Assembly (NCBI RefSeq): GCF_040954645.1
Contig: NC_092806.1
Coordinates: 162,870,328 to 162,934,327 of the forward strand
Direction of reading: 5' to 3'
Source of the DNA: Diabrotica undecimpunctata
Taxonomy: Eukaryota > Arthropoda > Insecta > Coleoptera > Chrysomelidae
Length of the DNA stretch: 64,000 nt
The notes under the pieces were generated by a model. That model was not told the DNA's origin. It made no database searches and worked only from the letters and a program-made list of their open reading frames with translations. A program made the translations under genes and the position numbers. Shown in pieces: positions 12,270 through 23,960 of this stretch (position 1 is the stretch's first letter; each line of letters begins with the position of its first letter).

Positions 12270-14715
12270 AAGCAATCAACAGTTTTTCAAGTAAACTTCA
12301 AGACCAATATCGTATATGCACAAATTCACAACTTATAAAGAGAAACGGTGCTGTATGCAGAACCTAATAATGTAACTAAAATAAAAACTGAGTATCAGAG
12401 TGTATCCATAACCTCTTTTATTTTGCAGACTGGGTATATCCGGTTGGGTTGCTTCGTTTATCACTTAACTAAACCCTTGTCTATCGATCTGGCCTCTTTC
12501 TGCTGTTTCACGAGTTTCCACCATCCCCTCTGCAGATACTACCGTCGCACGACAAATCCTCGTGCTTAGCAAAATGTAATAAAAAAGAAATAAGTAAGTG
12601 TAAAAAGGACATTCACAGAACATTTATAAAATACAATAGATCATAAGATAAAACCCTACCTAGAAGAGCATAGATACCGTGATAGAAAAGAAGCCGGTAT
12701 TTGCACTTAAAGTAAAAATTCTCATAAGCCACTTACGCTAAGACCTCATAAAATGACTATGAATATGAATGCTGCCTTGAATGCCTTAGTGATAAAATTG
12801 CGGACTTCAAACTGTAAAAGGTTAAGAATTCTTAGGATACGAGAATTTGACTGACATCATGTTCCGCGAGCTTCAACGATTGAAGGTGCCACGCAAAAAG
12901 TTTTCCCAGGATATCAAGTTTGCATGGTCTGAAGGAATGTTGTCTCAGTGTGTAGCGCTGTTTTATTTGCGGCAGCCATATCAGGACTTTCTCAGCTGAT
13001 CGCAATATCTGCGACAATTACCCTGCTGGGCGACAAGGTCAGGTATTTTAAAAGTCTCATCCGTGTATCTTGTTTTTGGCTCTACCTCAAATATTAAGAT
13101 CGCTCATGTGGTGGGTTTGACGGGATGATTCTAGTTGGCAGTAGATTTCCTCTTAACTAAATTACCTTGATATAATCTCTCCCCGACTAGTAGCGCTGTG
13201 GATTGCTAATCCAGGCAGAGCTTTTGAAGTGTAAAGAGCCCTGACAAAGACCGTTACCGCTATAATAGAGCTTTTAACTTCTGGCTCAACTCATGTGCCA
13301 TATATTATGGTAGAGAGAGTAGCTGTAGCTTCAGTCGCTGAGCTAATCAATTTTGTTACTCTCCTTCACTCTCCTGATCATACTCAGAGCACTCTCTTTA
13401 GTGGGAGCATGTTTATATGCGTCGGCGTACCTACGGTTGAGGGACAGAATTTTCGCGCGGCTATCCATATGGTCCTGTCAATACCCTTCAGCGTTTTCAT
13501 AGTAATTGTGGGGCTCTGGAGCTTGTTGGCTAGTGAAGTTGGTCAAATCAATTGGTGTGCATGCCTAAATCAATAGCAATAAAAAAGCTTAAACAGAAAG
13601 CCCACGAATAAAATGGATAGATGATGTAGATAAACACCCAACAGCAAGAATGGTTTCAACGATGATAAAAATTGGAATAGTTTAATATGCTAGCGCCAGC
13701 CTCTATAAGAGACATAGTGCCAAAATGTTAAGAAAAATTGTTTTAAATTTTTTTAAATGTTTTAAATTTAAAAATTTTTAGTTAACAATCTCCTGGCTCA
13801 GTTAAACCAGATCCTTTCTCTAATATGGCAAATCTGAAGATAATTTATTCATGGTATCAGCTCTATACCTCATTTTAAATGTTTATTTATTTAAATCCAT
13901 TGGTATTTCTTCTTTACTTGAAACTAATTGTTAAGTGGAACAATACTTAAGAAACAAATCACACATTGTTAAAATTATGGAAATGTAATATTAATTTAAT
14001 TATAGGAATAAAACCATTAACCACTATTGTGTAGTTAATTACCTACTCAAATTAAAGCATTTTACAGGTAAATAAACCAGAAATAATTTGCGCTTTGTAC
14101 TATAAACGAACCATAAAATCGTCGCATTAAAACCAAATTTACTGGACTATAATCCTACGTATAGGACCGTCACATAAAGATCTAGGAGAGGATCTTGGCA
14201 CAGAAGATAGAGTCGACAAAACTATAAAACTGTAATTGTTTTCGTTCAGACGAATTCACAAAGACGACTATGACGACAGCAATATCAATTTTCGGGTTTA
14301 CTGGGATTGCCGTCTCGAACCTTTATTTTCTATTTATAGAACACTTTGAGGACGATGTGAGTATTAAATGATTGGATTGTCAACTATGAAAACGAACGGT
14401 TCGTTCATACACCAACAAACATAAAGGTAAGGTTCGTGGAATCAAGACCAGCGAAACGTTTGTTACGTTGGAACATAAAAACTACTAATTCGTTTCACAA
14501 GTTAATCTTACGTGTATTAAATTCTAAGATTAAACGAAGCAGAAAATAAAAAAAAACAATTGATTAAAAATTTGAAAAAATTGAAACCTGTAAGATCTCT
14601 AAATGCGAGAATAAATAAAAAATGAGTATTAAGTAGATAAGAGGCTTTAAAATTAGATATAGGCTACTAAACTATGAATAAAATATTAAACAGGAACATC
14701 TTGGCTATCAAATAT
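12270..14715. other. no gene recognised
   Basis: No confirmed gene. 12830-13580 is GC-richer than its surroundings and has two modest open frames (minus 12832-13017, plus 13295-13576) without recognisable motifs. 13590-13735 read on the plus strand faintly resembles the last residues of RTE-like ORFs (KWIDDV...), too weak to call. The rest is AT-rich. Confidence 0.45.
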
Positions 14716-14719
14716 TTGG

Positions 14720-15160
14720 TTTATTAAATTTGGTATTTGGTATATAAAACTCGTTTATTAAATTCTTCAATGTTGTTAAGAAAAACTTTTTCAGCTGATA
14801 ACATTCCCAATGCACTTAGGCTTTCTTTTTTCATCGAGTTGCGTAAAAAAGTTTTTATCATCTTCAACAAAGAGAAGCATCTTTCAAATTCGGATGTTAA
14901 CATAGGCATAGTCACTAAAACTTTCAACAGCCTAACAGTTTACTGGAAAGTAGATATCATTTCTATTTCTCCATTTGAAAGTAATTATAAAAGATGAATA
15001 GCTTCAGAAATGGTTGTCAGTTCTTCTCTTTCATATAGTACCTGCAGTTTTGTTTAAAACGTTTTCTTTCTACAAATGGATATACGTCAACAGTATCAGA
15101 GAGCAATTTGTCTGGAAAGTCCTTTTGATAATGCGGTAGCTACCAGATATCCTGTAAAAC
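14720..15160 (-). mobile_element. hAT-family transposase, C-terminal dimerisation domain remnant
   Basis: Minus strand 14724-14927 is open and encodes LLKVLVTMPMLTSEFERCFSLLKMIKTFLRNSM: the hAT C-terminal dimerisation signature (in relatives T-S-E-A-E-R-x-F-S), followed by LSALGMLSAEKVF. Upstream, 14930-15160 in other frames still reads LSRQIALSDTVDVYPFVERKRF and YERE, the segment that precedes this domain in the insect ZMYM1-like hAT group. No 8-bp target duplication or terminal repeats were identified. Dead fragment; function in intact relatives is transposase multimerisation. Confidence 0.82.
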
Positions 15161-15269
15161 TAAATCGAGCCCTAATCTAATGTAAAATGGAATATCAAAC
15201 GGTCTTTATGGATAAAGTCGTAAAGAGCATTATTAAAGGAAGAAGATAAGAAGGAATAATAAAATGAGT
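15161..15269. other. short spacer between hAT and RTE-like fragments
   Basis: No feature recognised. Confidence 0.4.
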
Positions 15270-15430
15270 GGATAGTAAATATAAAAAAGATTAAAACGAT
15301 CACATCAGTAGAATGGTGGATACAAGGGTTGTTAAAATAGCAAGGCATACATCACCAAGTAATAGAAGAAGTATCAGTAGACCGCTCAAGAGATGCAGTG
15401 ACAATCTTCCATAGTGGCAACAAGTCACCA
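15270..15430 (+). mobile_element. RTE-like ORF C-terminal tip
   Basis: Plus strand reads NDHISRMVDTRVVKIARHTS then PSNRRSISRPLKRCSDNL. This is the recognisable end of a class of insect RTE-like ORFs (basic R-S-I-x-R-P-x-K-R-x-S-D-N block). Both ends are truncated. Confidence 0.65.
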
Positions 15431-15439
15431 ATCATCAAC

Positions 15440-17175
15440 ATTGCTTGTATAAAGAAAAAAAAATATAGATCCAGGCGAATATAATATTTAGAAGATTTGA
15501 CAAAAAAGAATAAAAAAAAAATAAACAGGCGCCTCTCTCTACTATATTTGCGCATCCAGCAAAAATGTAACTCCGTTGAATTGAATTACTTATTCTGATA
15601 TTCGGAATAGCACAGATGACCTACTGATAATACTAACACACAAGGGTAAATTTTAAAAAATATTAGAATAGCGAATAAAGTTTTCCTAAAATAATAGCTT
15701 TAACTTACTTTAAAATATTAATTTTTTTAATAATTTCCGGAATTAACATAAATTCTTGTCTTACGAGGCAGAAAAAGCTTAATCAAAATTTATCTTAACT
15801 TCTCAATAAGGCACACTCTACTTTTACTTTGAGAGTTATCACAAAAAGGTATCGATGGCATTAAAAAAGTTGATTAATTTGATAAAAAAAATTTCTTATA
15901 AACGAAGAATTTTTGAACGGTATTTCATTTCATTAATTATAAGCCGATGATGCTAAAGTGATATTAAAAAAAAAGGAATATTTCATCAATCGTAAAATCT
16001 TTTTTAACTCTTTAGCTCTTTTAAACAACGGCCTATCCTTTTAATTCTAACTTGGCCGGAAAATCTTCTTCGAGAATCTTCAGATTAAAATACAATTATC
16101 ATACATTTTCTGTTACAATTTATAGTTAACGTTATATAGATACATATAGGCAGAGGTTTTACTATCTTTTCGATTAAATTACATGTACTTTTAGTATCTA
16201 CAAGAACAGGAGCAATTTTTGTGTTAGGAAATGCATTTAATCGTGTTATTAGCTGTTTGGGTTATTTTGTTATTTTTGTTATGTCAGATATGAAGATCTG
16301 CTATTGCATGACGCTATTCGTGATGACTGCATCTTGTGCTGCTAGTTCCGTGACGCTTGCTTCAGCAGTTCACTATAGAGAAAAAATTAAAATACAATGC
16401 CAGTGTAGAAGCTTAGCTTCAAAAATATTTCACAAACACGTTAATAAAGCAGATTTTACCTTTTATCATATAGCTATATGAAATTGCTTTGTTTACGATG
16501 TTTAGAATGCATTGCAATATCAATATAAATTGGATGTAATTCCGTGGTGTACGTATTGCACATAAATTTCAAATAATCTCATAACGAAAACAAGTTCTAA
16601 AACTAAATTTAAAATAATATTATGTAGAGATAAGAGACCCCGTCAAATTGGTACGAATTATCTCAGCGGAATGTGTAGCGAAAACTAAGATTAATTTTTC
16701 TCCCTCAAGTATTATTCCACTTAAAAATGTATAACTAGTTTCAAGAACTACAATAATTTCATATTATATACACGTATATGGAGATAAGAGGAAAGTATGG
16801 CGGACAAAATAGACCCATATAATATTAAACAATATGTTAACGATCATATACCAAAGAGCAAATGAGCGTCATAACCTCAATCTAAGACTTATTAAGTTGC
16901 TGTTAGTTCCTGTTATTTTTGATATTAAAAATGGTTAATATTTCAGTCTATCTATGAAAAACTCATTGATTTTAGGTAAAAATCTTTTATAGCTATTTGA
17001 AAATTCTAAAAGGTATATAATGGGTAGCTTATGATTAATCCGTGAATAGGTACAGCTGATTTTTTAGAATGGAACTTCAAATTTAAGCGCGTTGGAAAAA
17101 TATGCAATATCTCGCCTTCTATAGCACGCAGAACGTTTATTTTTTTATACTAGAACAGCTCGAGAAAATAATAAG
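15440..17175. other. no gene recognised
   Basis: AT-rich. The open frame at 16221-16481 (plus) starts inside low-complexity DNA and shows no domain. No repeat structure was seen. Confidence 0.5.
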
Positions 17176-17179
17176 AACT

Positions 17180-17588
17180 GGTCTAGTTTCTTCTTCTTTT
17201 TATAGTGCCTTTCCGTTTTGGATGTTGGCGACTATCATGGTAATCTGTATTTTGCAAACTTCTTCTTCTACGGCACTACAGCCCAAAATGAGCCTTGGCC
17301 TCCTTTATTTTTTGCCTCCACCCTTGTCTGTCTGTGGCTGCTCTTCTCCATACACGGACTCCTAAAAGTGCTTGTGCGTCGCTGCTTACTGTGTCTTCCC
17401 AGCGCTTTCTTGGCTTTCCAACTGGTCTCTTTCCCTGTATTCTGGCGTTCAGTGCTCGTTTTGGTAGCCTATCCTCTCCCATTCGTATCACATGTCCGGC
17501 CCATTGCAATCTTTGTATTCTAATGAAGTCTGACAGGGGTGTTTCCTTATACAGTTGATAGAGCTGTATTTTGCAAACTGCAGCTCTG
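17180..17588 (-). mobile_element. RTE-like ORF C-terminal tip, well preserved
   Basis: Minus strand 17276-17509 is open: QWAGHVIRMGEDRLPKRAL, then QGKRPVGKPRKRWEDTV, then ATDRQGWRQKIKEAKAHFGL and a stop. This is the basic, Trp-rich end of RTE/BovB-like ORFs (Q-W-x-G-H-V-x-R-M ... G-K-x-R-x-R-W). About 65 bp further upstream still reads in frame (YKETPLSDFIRIQRL). The bases 17180-17275 (element 3' side) resemble the end of another RTE-like copy at 40800-40870 (both contain the agtgcctNtccgtt block), so this may already be a junction of two copies. Confidence 0.82.
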
Positions 17589-18250
17589 AAAAGATTTGTG
17601 GTTATTGTGTTAAACCACTTACGTAGATTTTTTAGTCAGAAAATTCTTCGCCTTCCTGGTCTTCGTTTTCCTTCTACTATTCCTTGAAAAATCAATTGCA
17701 ACAACCCATTGACGAGACCGAGATATTAAATTTTGGCTCTTTTTATTGTGGTTAACAACTCTTTTTTTGCATTCTTAATAAAACGTCCTGGTTAGGAATG
17801 TGGTAGGATATTTTCAGTATTCTACGATAAAGCCACATTTCGAAAGCCTCAATTTTCTTATAGATAGCGTGTGTCAGACTCCACGACTCAACTCCGTACA
17901 ACAGTATAGAAAAGATATCACATCGTAGTAACCTGAATTTTATGTATACTGATAAATCGTGGCATTTGAATAGCTTAGCCTTGCTCTTTCTATCCAAGAA
18001 TTTATTTCCAGGGAATGGTCCCCGTTTTCATTGACGTTCGTACCAAGGTAGGTGTATGTTTTTACTCTTTCTATTGGATGACTACTCACACTGATTTTTT
18101 CAATTTGATGTTCCTTTTTAGAGATGTTGTTTTCTTAATGTTCAGTGAAAGTCCATATTTCTGACTCACTTCTGTGATTCTATTCATTAACTCCTGGAGG
18201 GCTTTATAACTGTCAGCGAATACCACCGTATCATCCGCGTATCTAAACAG
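17589..18250 (-). mobile_element. RTE-like element from YADD box to ORF end
   Basis: Minus strand, read from 18250 downwards: LFRYADDTVVFADSYKALQEL (catalytic Y-A-D-D of the RT palm), ITEVSQKYGLSLNIKKT, YTYLGTNVNENGDHSLEIN, then 17752-17997 open with FSILLYGVESWSLT and IEAFEMWLYRRILKIS, and finally VEGKRRPGRRR and RKWFNT ... LFRAAVCK. It covers the second half of the RT domain and the C-terminal domain in order, with several frameshifts. It ends at about 17589 where the next RTE-like tip begins, and starts at 18250 exactly at the palm, where an opposite-strand element abuts. Confidence 0.85.
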
Positions 18251-18254
18251 TACA

Positions 18255-19200
18255 TGAAGAACTCAAAAGAATGGTCTCGCTCAAGGTAGCACAATGGCAA
18301 CTACATTGCATAACATTTACACAATCGACCACTCCATACCAGTAGATACTAGGACTTTCGTATATGCAGACAATACAACTATTGTTGTACAAGCAAAAAA
18401 TTTTGTCGAAGTTAAAACCTACTATCTTAAGACAAACCCCGAAAAAATTTAGGTATGCTTCGGAACAGAGACGCCTGCAGAAAACTAATCAATCAATGAA
18501 ATAATATAACCTTTGAACACTGTACTTCTATTAAATACCTACGATTTACTTTGGATCGCACGTTTTCATTAGGAAAACATTGTTTTCAAAACTAAAAGGC
18601 AAACTGACACACAGAAACAATCTTTTCGGCAAGCTTATAAAACGTGGACGCTTGCACTCTATATTTTTGCTGCCAAATATGCCTCATCAGTATGGAAAGC
18701 ATCAGCACTCGCTCGACACATAGACGTAGCTGTCAATGAATCAGTAAGAGTCATCAGTGGATGTGTGAGACCCACACCCTTATGTAAGGTCTATTCTATC
18801 GTAGGTATCACCTGAAATTCGAAGATAAGTAGCTAGGAATTTGAAAAGAAAGAAAAAAACTCTAGATTTAGCATAAAGAGTTAAATCGACAAAAAGCTTT
18901 CTCGTTAGATCAACATATCTGCAGGATACACCAGACAGAACTTGTCTTGCCAAATAAAAAGAAGCTGTTCTTTGCCATCTCAATCTTCGAGAGGAGCTAC
19001 CAGACGATAGCAACATTTCCTACCCTTTGTAAAGAGCGTCTCAATGGCCTGCGAGTTGAAGTATATAAGTGTAGAACCAATATGAAGAAATATAAATCGC
19101 GGTTTTGCTGATTACAATACCTTGTGTAGATGGGGTACAAGATTCACCACATCTACTTAGTTGTTTGACCTGCACATGTAAAGTGAATAAGGTCGAATAT
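18255..19200 (+). mobile_element. Jockey-group RT second half with C-terminal Cys tail
   Basis: Plus strand reads QGSTMATTLHNIYT, RTFVYADNTTIVVQAKNFVEV (palm; the box is YADN instead of YADD), then EHCTSIKYLRFTLDRTFSL, KLTHRNNLFGKL, then YLQDTPDRTCLAK, LREELPDDSNISYPL, VYKCRTNMKK and finally VDGVQDSPHLLSC at about 19130. Order and motifs match the RT-to-end part of insect Jockey/R1-like ORF2 proteins. The palm box change from D-D to D-N would kill catalysis if it predates decay. 5' truncated at the palm, abutting the minus-strand copy at 18250. Confidence 0.83.
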
Positions 19201-20110
19201 TTTATTAATTCTCTCTCTCTCCCCATTACTGAGGAGCGCAATTTCTTCCAATATTCCCAACAATTTTTCTCCATCGGTTGCTCCGAGAGCTTCGCAGAAT
19301 GATCTTAATTTGGTGGGACCATCTATTTGGTGATCGTCTTCTTGATCTTCTCCCCGGAACGTTTCCAAAAGCAATTAATCTCTGCACACTATCGTCACCT
19401 CTGCGAATCACATGATCAAAAATTTGCAGAATACGTTGCAGACATATTGTGGACAGCCTTTTTTTAATCTCTAGTTGGTTTAGAATAAAAACGTTTGTCC
19501 TATGAGCTGTCCAAGGTATGCGCAGCATTCTTTCTCAGCACCGCATCTCAAAGGAATCAATTTTTTGGCTTTCACGTCCGCGAAGAGTCCAATTCTCTGC
19601 CCAGTATAAAAATATTGAGAATACAAGGGCATTCACCAGTCTTATGTTGATATTTTGAGAGATGTATCTGTCTTTCCAAACTTTATTTAGGCGACTCATT
19701 ATCAGTTATACTAGACCCAAGATAGACAAAACTGTCCACTATCTGGTATTCCTGTAACTTGTTAGTCAGTTGAATAGTGTGGAATCTGTCGACCACCAAT
19801 ATTTTTGTTTTAGCTTTATAATTTTCAGACCAACCTTATTACTTTCGTACTCAACTTTTAGCAGGAGAAATATTTCTTGGTCATTTACTGCTATAAAGGT
19901 AGTGTCATCAGCAAATCACAAATTGGAAATTTTCCTGCCAACAACTGTTACTCCACCGGCCCATCCATCTAAAGCCATTTTTATGACATGTTTACCATAA
20001 ATATTGAATGTCAGGTGACAACACGCATTCTTGTCTAAAACCCCTCTCGGTCTTAAATTGTCATACTGCTATATTGGACTGGTACAGATTTTTAATAATC
20101 AGGTGCATTA
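19200..20110 (-). mobile_element. RTE-like element, RT palm to ORF end
   Basis: Minus strand from about 20010: WAGGVTVVGRKISNL, FADDTTFIAVNDQEIFLLL (palm F-A-D-D), VEYESNKVGLKIIKLKQK, then NIRLVNALVFSIFLYWAENW, IDSFEMRC and a long open stretch 19226-19528 with MLRIPWTAHRTNV, LQRILQIFDHVIRRGDDS, GRRSRRRSPNRWSHQIK and NRWRKIVGNIGRN. Order and spacing fit RTE/BovB-type ORFs. Frame breaks occur near 19560 and 19690. The 3' side meets the plus-strand Jockey fragment at 19200. Confidence 0.87.
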
Positions 20111-20415
20111 GTGTGATGGTTTGATTAATTAGAGTATATTAATTGATTTTTCTTTAAGTTTTATCATTTTTATTGCACAATATATAAAGTCATCCAAATG
20201 GTTTATTATTTTTCATTCCTTTCATTTGGCCCTCTATTTCAAATTTATCTATTAGAAATTATTTAGGAAATGATTATTTTCAAGGCAAACTAAAGCAAAA
20301 AAAAAAAAATAAAAATGTAATTCGTACAGACTAAGACTGATGAACATGCTGCATTAGATATAGAATGTCCATTACTATACGTGAGTGATTTTTATATTTA
20401 AATTATTTCACTCAC

Positions 20416-20611
20416 CATTGGCATCCTTCGCTTCTAGTCCCTCGGCTTCAATAACGACAACACTAAGGACGACGATCGGGGGTTGTTCCTCCCCGGCCAC
20501 ATTCAGCATATGATAGTGCCTATCAGGAGGCATGCCAAATGCCCTTTGCCCATAAAGATAGAGATCCTCTTTAAAATGTGCGTATTGACCTCCTGGGGCA
20601 GGGGCGCCAAC
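20416..20611 (-). CDS. BAIAP3/Munc13-4-like protein, exon entering the first C2 domain
   Basis: Internal coding exon, 196 bp, minus strand. Acceptor TTTTATTGCAG precedes 20611; donor GTGAGT occupies 20415-20410. It begins in phase 0, matching the phase-0 end of the exon at 58335, and gives 65 whole codons plus the first base of a Gly codon that is completed by the exon at 11541. Sequence highlights: VGAPAPGGQYAHFKEDLYLY, QRAFGMPPDRHY, then PPIVVLSVVVIEAEGLEAKD, where the V-x-V-x-x-A-x-G-L pattern is the first strands of a C2 domain and KDANG is the start of Ca2+-binding loop 1. The acidic Asp residues of that loop (in DANG here, in SDPY in the next exon) are kept, so Ca2+ binding is plausible. 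Product family regulates vesicle priming and fusion. Confidence 0.92.
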
Positions 20612-20639
20612 CTGCAATAAAACGTTACAAATTTATTAG

Positions 20640-21765
20640 ATTATATTGGGTAGATTTCGCTTGTAAAGGTTTATGTCACGTAGCAATTGGCAGAGTAAGG
20701 GAAATTTGTTGTTTTGAATGGACCTTTTCGGAACCTCGGCTTACGAGGGTGTCTATAACATTAAAAGGGTCTGCATTTTGTAAAGTTTAGCAGACTTAAA
20801 AACAACTTTAATTCAACACTTATTTTTGAACAATTCTCGAGAACTTTTCTTTTCACATATTATTTTTACTTCCAATAAAAACGTTTTAAAATTGAATATA
20901 GAAAAATACACTTAACGTTAAAACGATCTGTTACCAATCTTACCAGTTCCCCCTTTTCATAGTATTAATAGCAGTTAATAAAATTTGATCTTTCTATTTG
21001 GCTCTACGGGACCTCTCACCTAATTTTAAGCGATCTGTTACATGGATTCATTTAAATTCAAATTATATTCACGAGGTTATCGGCACAGTATATTAACGAG
21101 GCTACTGATAGAGTGAGCTACCAAGATAAATTGATTCTATTTTATTAAAATCAAACTTAATTTTGACTCATCGCCACAAATACAAATTTAAATCACTGAA
21201 TGTACTAAAGACTCAGTTGAAATTGAAAAATCTTAATTAATTTTTTACTTTGATTTCTTTTCATTATTGTTACTGTAAAATAGATCAGGAAAATATCCAA
21301 AAGTGGATAAAAATTGGCCAATATTTTATTGATACATATTTATGTATTTAGCAAAATAACTTGTAAATTAATAAAAGAAATATTCCATAAAAAATGTTTA
21401 TGCATCGATATTGTAGTGGTGAGAATGTCAATTTATTTAGAACTAATGATTTTGCCCGTCACCATGCGACGGAGGTTTCAATAAATTACCATCTACAATC
21501 ACTTCACTCACTTTTTGACTTTCTCCAATTTAAGCTTAGGACGTAAACAAAATGATATTTTAGTCTGTTGTACAACTTTCACAACAAATAAGTCAATTTT
21601 GGAGAATCGCTAAACTTTTGCGCTAAGTCGTCTTATGAAATCGATCTACGTACAAAAACCAGCGCAATTTTAGTTTTACTACCTTTATCTTACTCAGCTG
21701 AAGCCAGTAAATAACAAGAACCAATCTATCTATCCAAACTACAAGCAATAGTTTTCAATTCTTTC
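20640..21765. other. no gene recognised in this intron part
   Basis: AT-rich; no open frame with a known motif, and no repeat structure seen. Confidence 0.5.
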
Positions 21766-21769
21766 TATC

Positions 21770-22778
21770 TATCTTGCTTTTTGTGTATGGTGCAAAGTAT
21801 TCCAATATTCCAATCACTGGGAAGCGACTTCTGTATCCATATTTCTTTTATAAGCTGCTGTAGCGCTATTATGATATCGTGGCCACCTTCTTTATATAAT
21901 TCCGCTAGGAGATTATCTATTCTGGGTGATTTGTTTCAGGCTAGTTTGTTTACAGCGTCTTTAACTTCCAGGATCGTTGGTGGATCCTCCTCCCTCTCGT
22001 CTGCTCCGCTTACCTCAGCTTTCGTCTTCCGGGTTTACTTCTTCTTCCTCTATATTAAGTATCTGAGTAAAATATTTTGTCCATCGGTTTAGTAAGTATG
22101 TTCTTGTTGTTAATGGATCGTCATTGAAACTTCTACATTGATTTGTCTTTACCTTGAATTCTTTTCTGTTGATGTTAACTCTCCTTTAGAATGTTCTGAA
22201 TTCTTTTTATTTGTTGAGGTTTTCTATATATTGAAGTTCCTTTTTTAAGTGGTTTCGTTTCTTCATTATGTGTATTTTCTTTTCTTCTCTTCTCTTTGTC
22301 TGTGGTAACTCTCCATACTTGTTCTAGTTCGGCGGGTAGGCATTCTTGCATAGGCTTCAATTTTTTTCTGTATTGCGTCTTTGCATTCATCGTCAAACCA
22401 GTGATTTTTTCGGGTACCAGTCTGTTCTTATTTCATCTTGTGCTGCTGACTTAATATATTCCTTTATCCTGTTCCAGTGGAAGTCTATATCTCTCTGGTC
22501 TTCTTCGCTTAGACTTTGATTCCTTATCCTATTGGTAATATTTTCCCAGTACTGTGTTGCAACAGTTGCATCTCTCAGCTTCTGTACATTCCATTTCTTT
22601 CTATCTATTTTTTTTGTTGGAATTAGAAATTATAGCCCTTAGTGTTGAGATCACTAAACAATGGTCTGAGTCTATGTTTGCGCCTCTATAACTTCTGCAG
22701 TTTGTTCTGTCCGTTCCGTGTTTTGAATCTATTAAGATGTGATCAGTCTGACTAGTTGTTCTTCCATCAGGGGAGGGT
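21770..22778 (-). mobile_element. RTE-like element: endonuclease end, linker, RT start
   Basis: Read downwards from 22778: SPDGRTTSQTDHILIDSKHG, YRGANIDSDHCLVISTLRA (C-terminal end of an apurinic-type endonuclease; S-D-H is the catalytic His context), then KNHWFDDECKDAIQKK, YHRQREEKRK (linker), then the start of the RT: DPPTILEVK, WIQKSLPSDW and IGILCTIHKK in mixed frames near 21790-22000. The palm is missing. The 5' side is fused at about 22778 to a CR1/Jockey piece. The open frame 22601-22966 crosses that junction and is therefore chimeric. Confidence 0.83.
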
Positions 22779-23960
22779 TCTTCCAACACATTTTTTGGGA
22801 GATTTAAGAAAATTTTTATGGATAGTCCCTCAGTACTACAGAAATATTTGCTTTTGATACTACTGATTGTTTGGATCAGTTTAGATTCATCAACCGGTCT
22901 TATAAATAATGAATTCGAGACCGTTTTTAAATTGGGGAGATAGAAAATAGTATCTTGTTGTGGCAAAATAGCAGATGTTATATTTTTTTTCAGCAGAAGT
23001 ATTCATTTAGATTTTCAGGGTTTGGAAGAGAAAATATTTGAGCTATGGTAGTTTTATTTCAAAGATCGTTTATTTTGGATACAGTTTCTCTTACAACATT
23101 TTTAGAGCTTCCCAGATGATTGTGATAATATATTTTTTAGCTGTTTTGATAAGTTTGGATATATAATGAGTGACAAAGACGTTTGTAGTCAATTTCTTGA
23201 TGTACAGTAGTGAACGCATATTCTTAGCTGATAAGCGGATACCTTTGGTAGTCCAGGATTTGTGATGTTTTGACTAAATTGTAATTGAAGGAAATGCCTT
23301 GTTGAAAATACAGACACGCCTTTTTAAAAAATTACTGAAATTATAGTCCACGTCTCTAAAGGGAAAGTGCCACCCAGAAGTCAAGCACAAATTTTGGAAT
23401 TTACGAAAGTTCTGAGCGGAAAAAATCCTACCTAAACGTGGGTTTTCGAGAATTGTTTGTTAAGAGTGTTAAACTTAGTATACACTGCTTCATGATCAGA
23501 TAGTCCTGCATTAATAATTGCAGAGCGTATATCAACGGGTGAGAAATCTAGGATAATATAATTGTAGGAGAATTAAAAGCATTGTGAGCATTGTGAAACC
23601 ATACGATTTGAATATATTGACCAAGGATAATTTGGTGGCATAAGCAATAGCGTAATTAATATTCAAGTCACCGCATAGACTCTTTCTGCTCTTATTGGGT
23701 TGGTCGTCGTGTGAAAAAATAGTTCCGTGGAAGAATCAGGTGATCTATAATCGAAAAGAATGTACAGATTAAGATTCTTGTTATAAACCAATGAAAACTA
23801 AAAAATTATCATATTATAGGAGAGAAATTATTATTTGTAAAAAGAATTAGGGTACCACCAAGAGCTGAATTTGGATGATCATATTAATTGTGGTATATTT
23901 TTTTACAAAAAAAGGCTCGTCGAAAAAAATCCTAATTCCCCTAGAAACAAAAATAATTCA
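22779..23960 (-). mobile_element. CR1/Jockey-group element: endonuclease and linker region
   Basis: Minus-strand copy, 5' to 3' from 23960 to 22779. The endonuclease part reads LYILFDYRSPDSSTELFF-like sequence, then GDLNINYAIAYATKLSLVNIF and INAGLSDHEAVY (S-D-H active-site context), the linker reads KSWTTKGIRLSAKNMRSLLY, and the last piece reads QQDTIFYLPNLKTVSNSLF and PVDESKLIQTISSIKS. Parallel copies of the same family lie at 57020-57730 (linker) and 62810-63235 (endonuclease), with long stretches of near identity. Truncated before the RT by the RTE-like fragment. Confidence 0.82.

Larger units (their letters stand above)
11542..20415 (-). other. intron of the BAIAP3/Munc13-4-like gene (8,874 bp)
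   Basis: Bounded by donor GTGAGT (20415-20410) and acceptor TTTTAG (11547-11542). Filled with retroelement and transposon fragments listed separately. The flanking exons join in phase 1. Confidence 0.9.

Noticed and set aside
16221..16481. 86-codon plus-strand frame
   Set aside because: No motif, no promoter or splice context, typical chance frame in AT-rich DNA.
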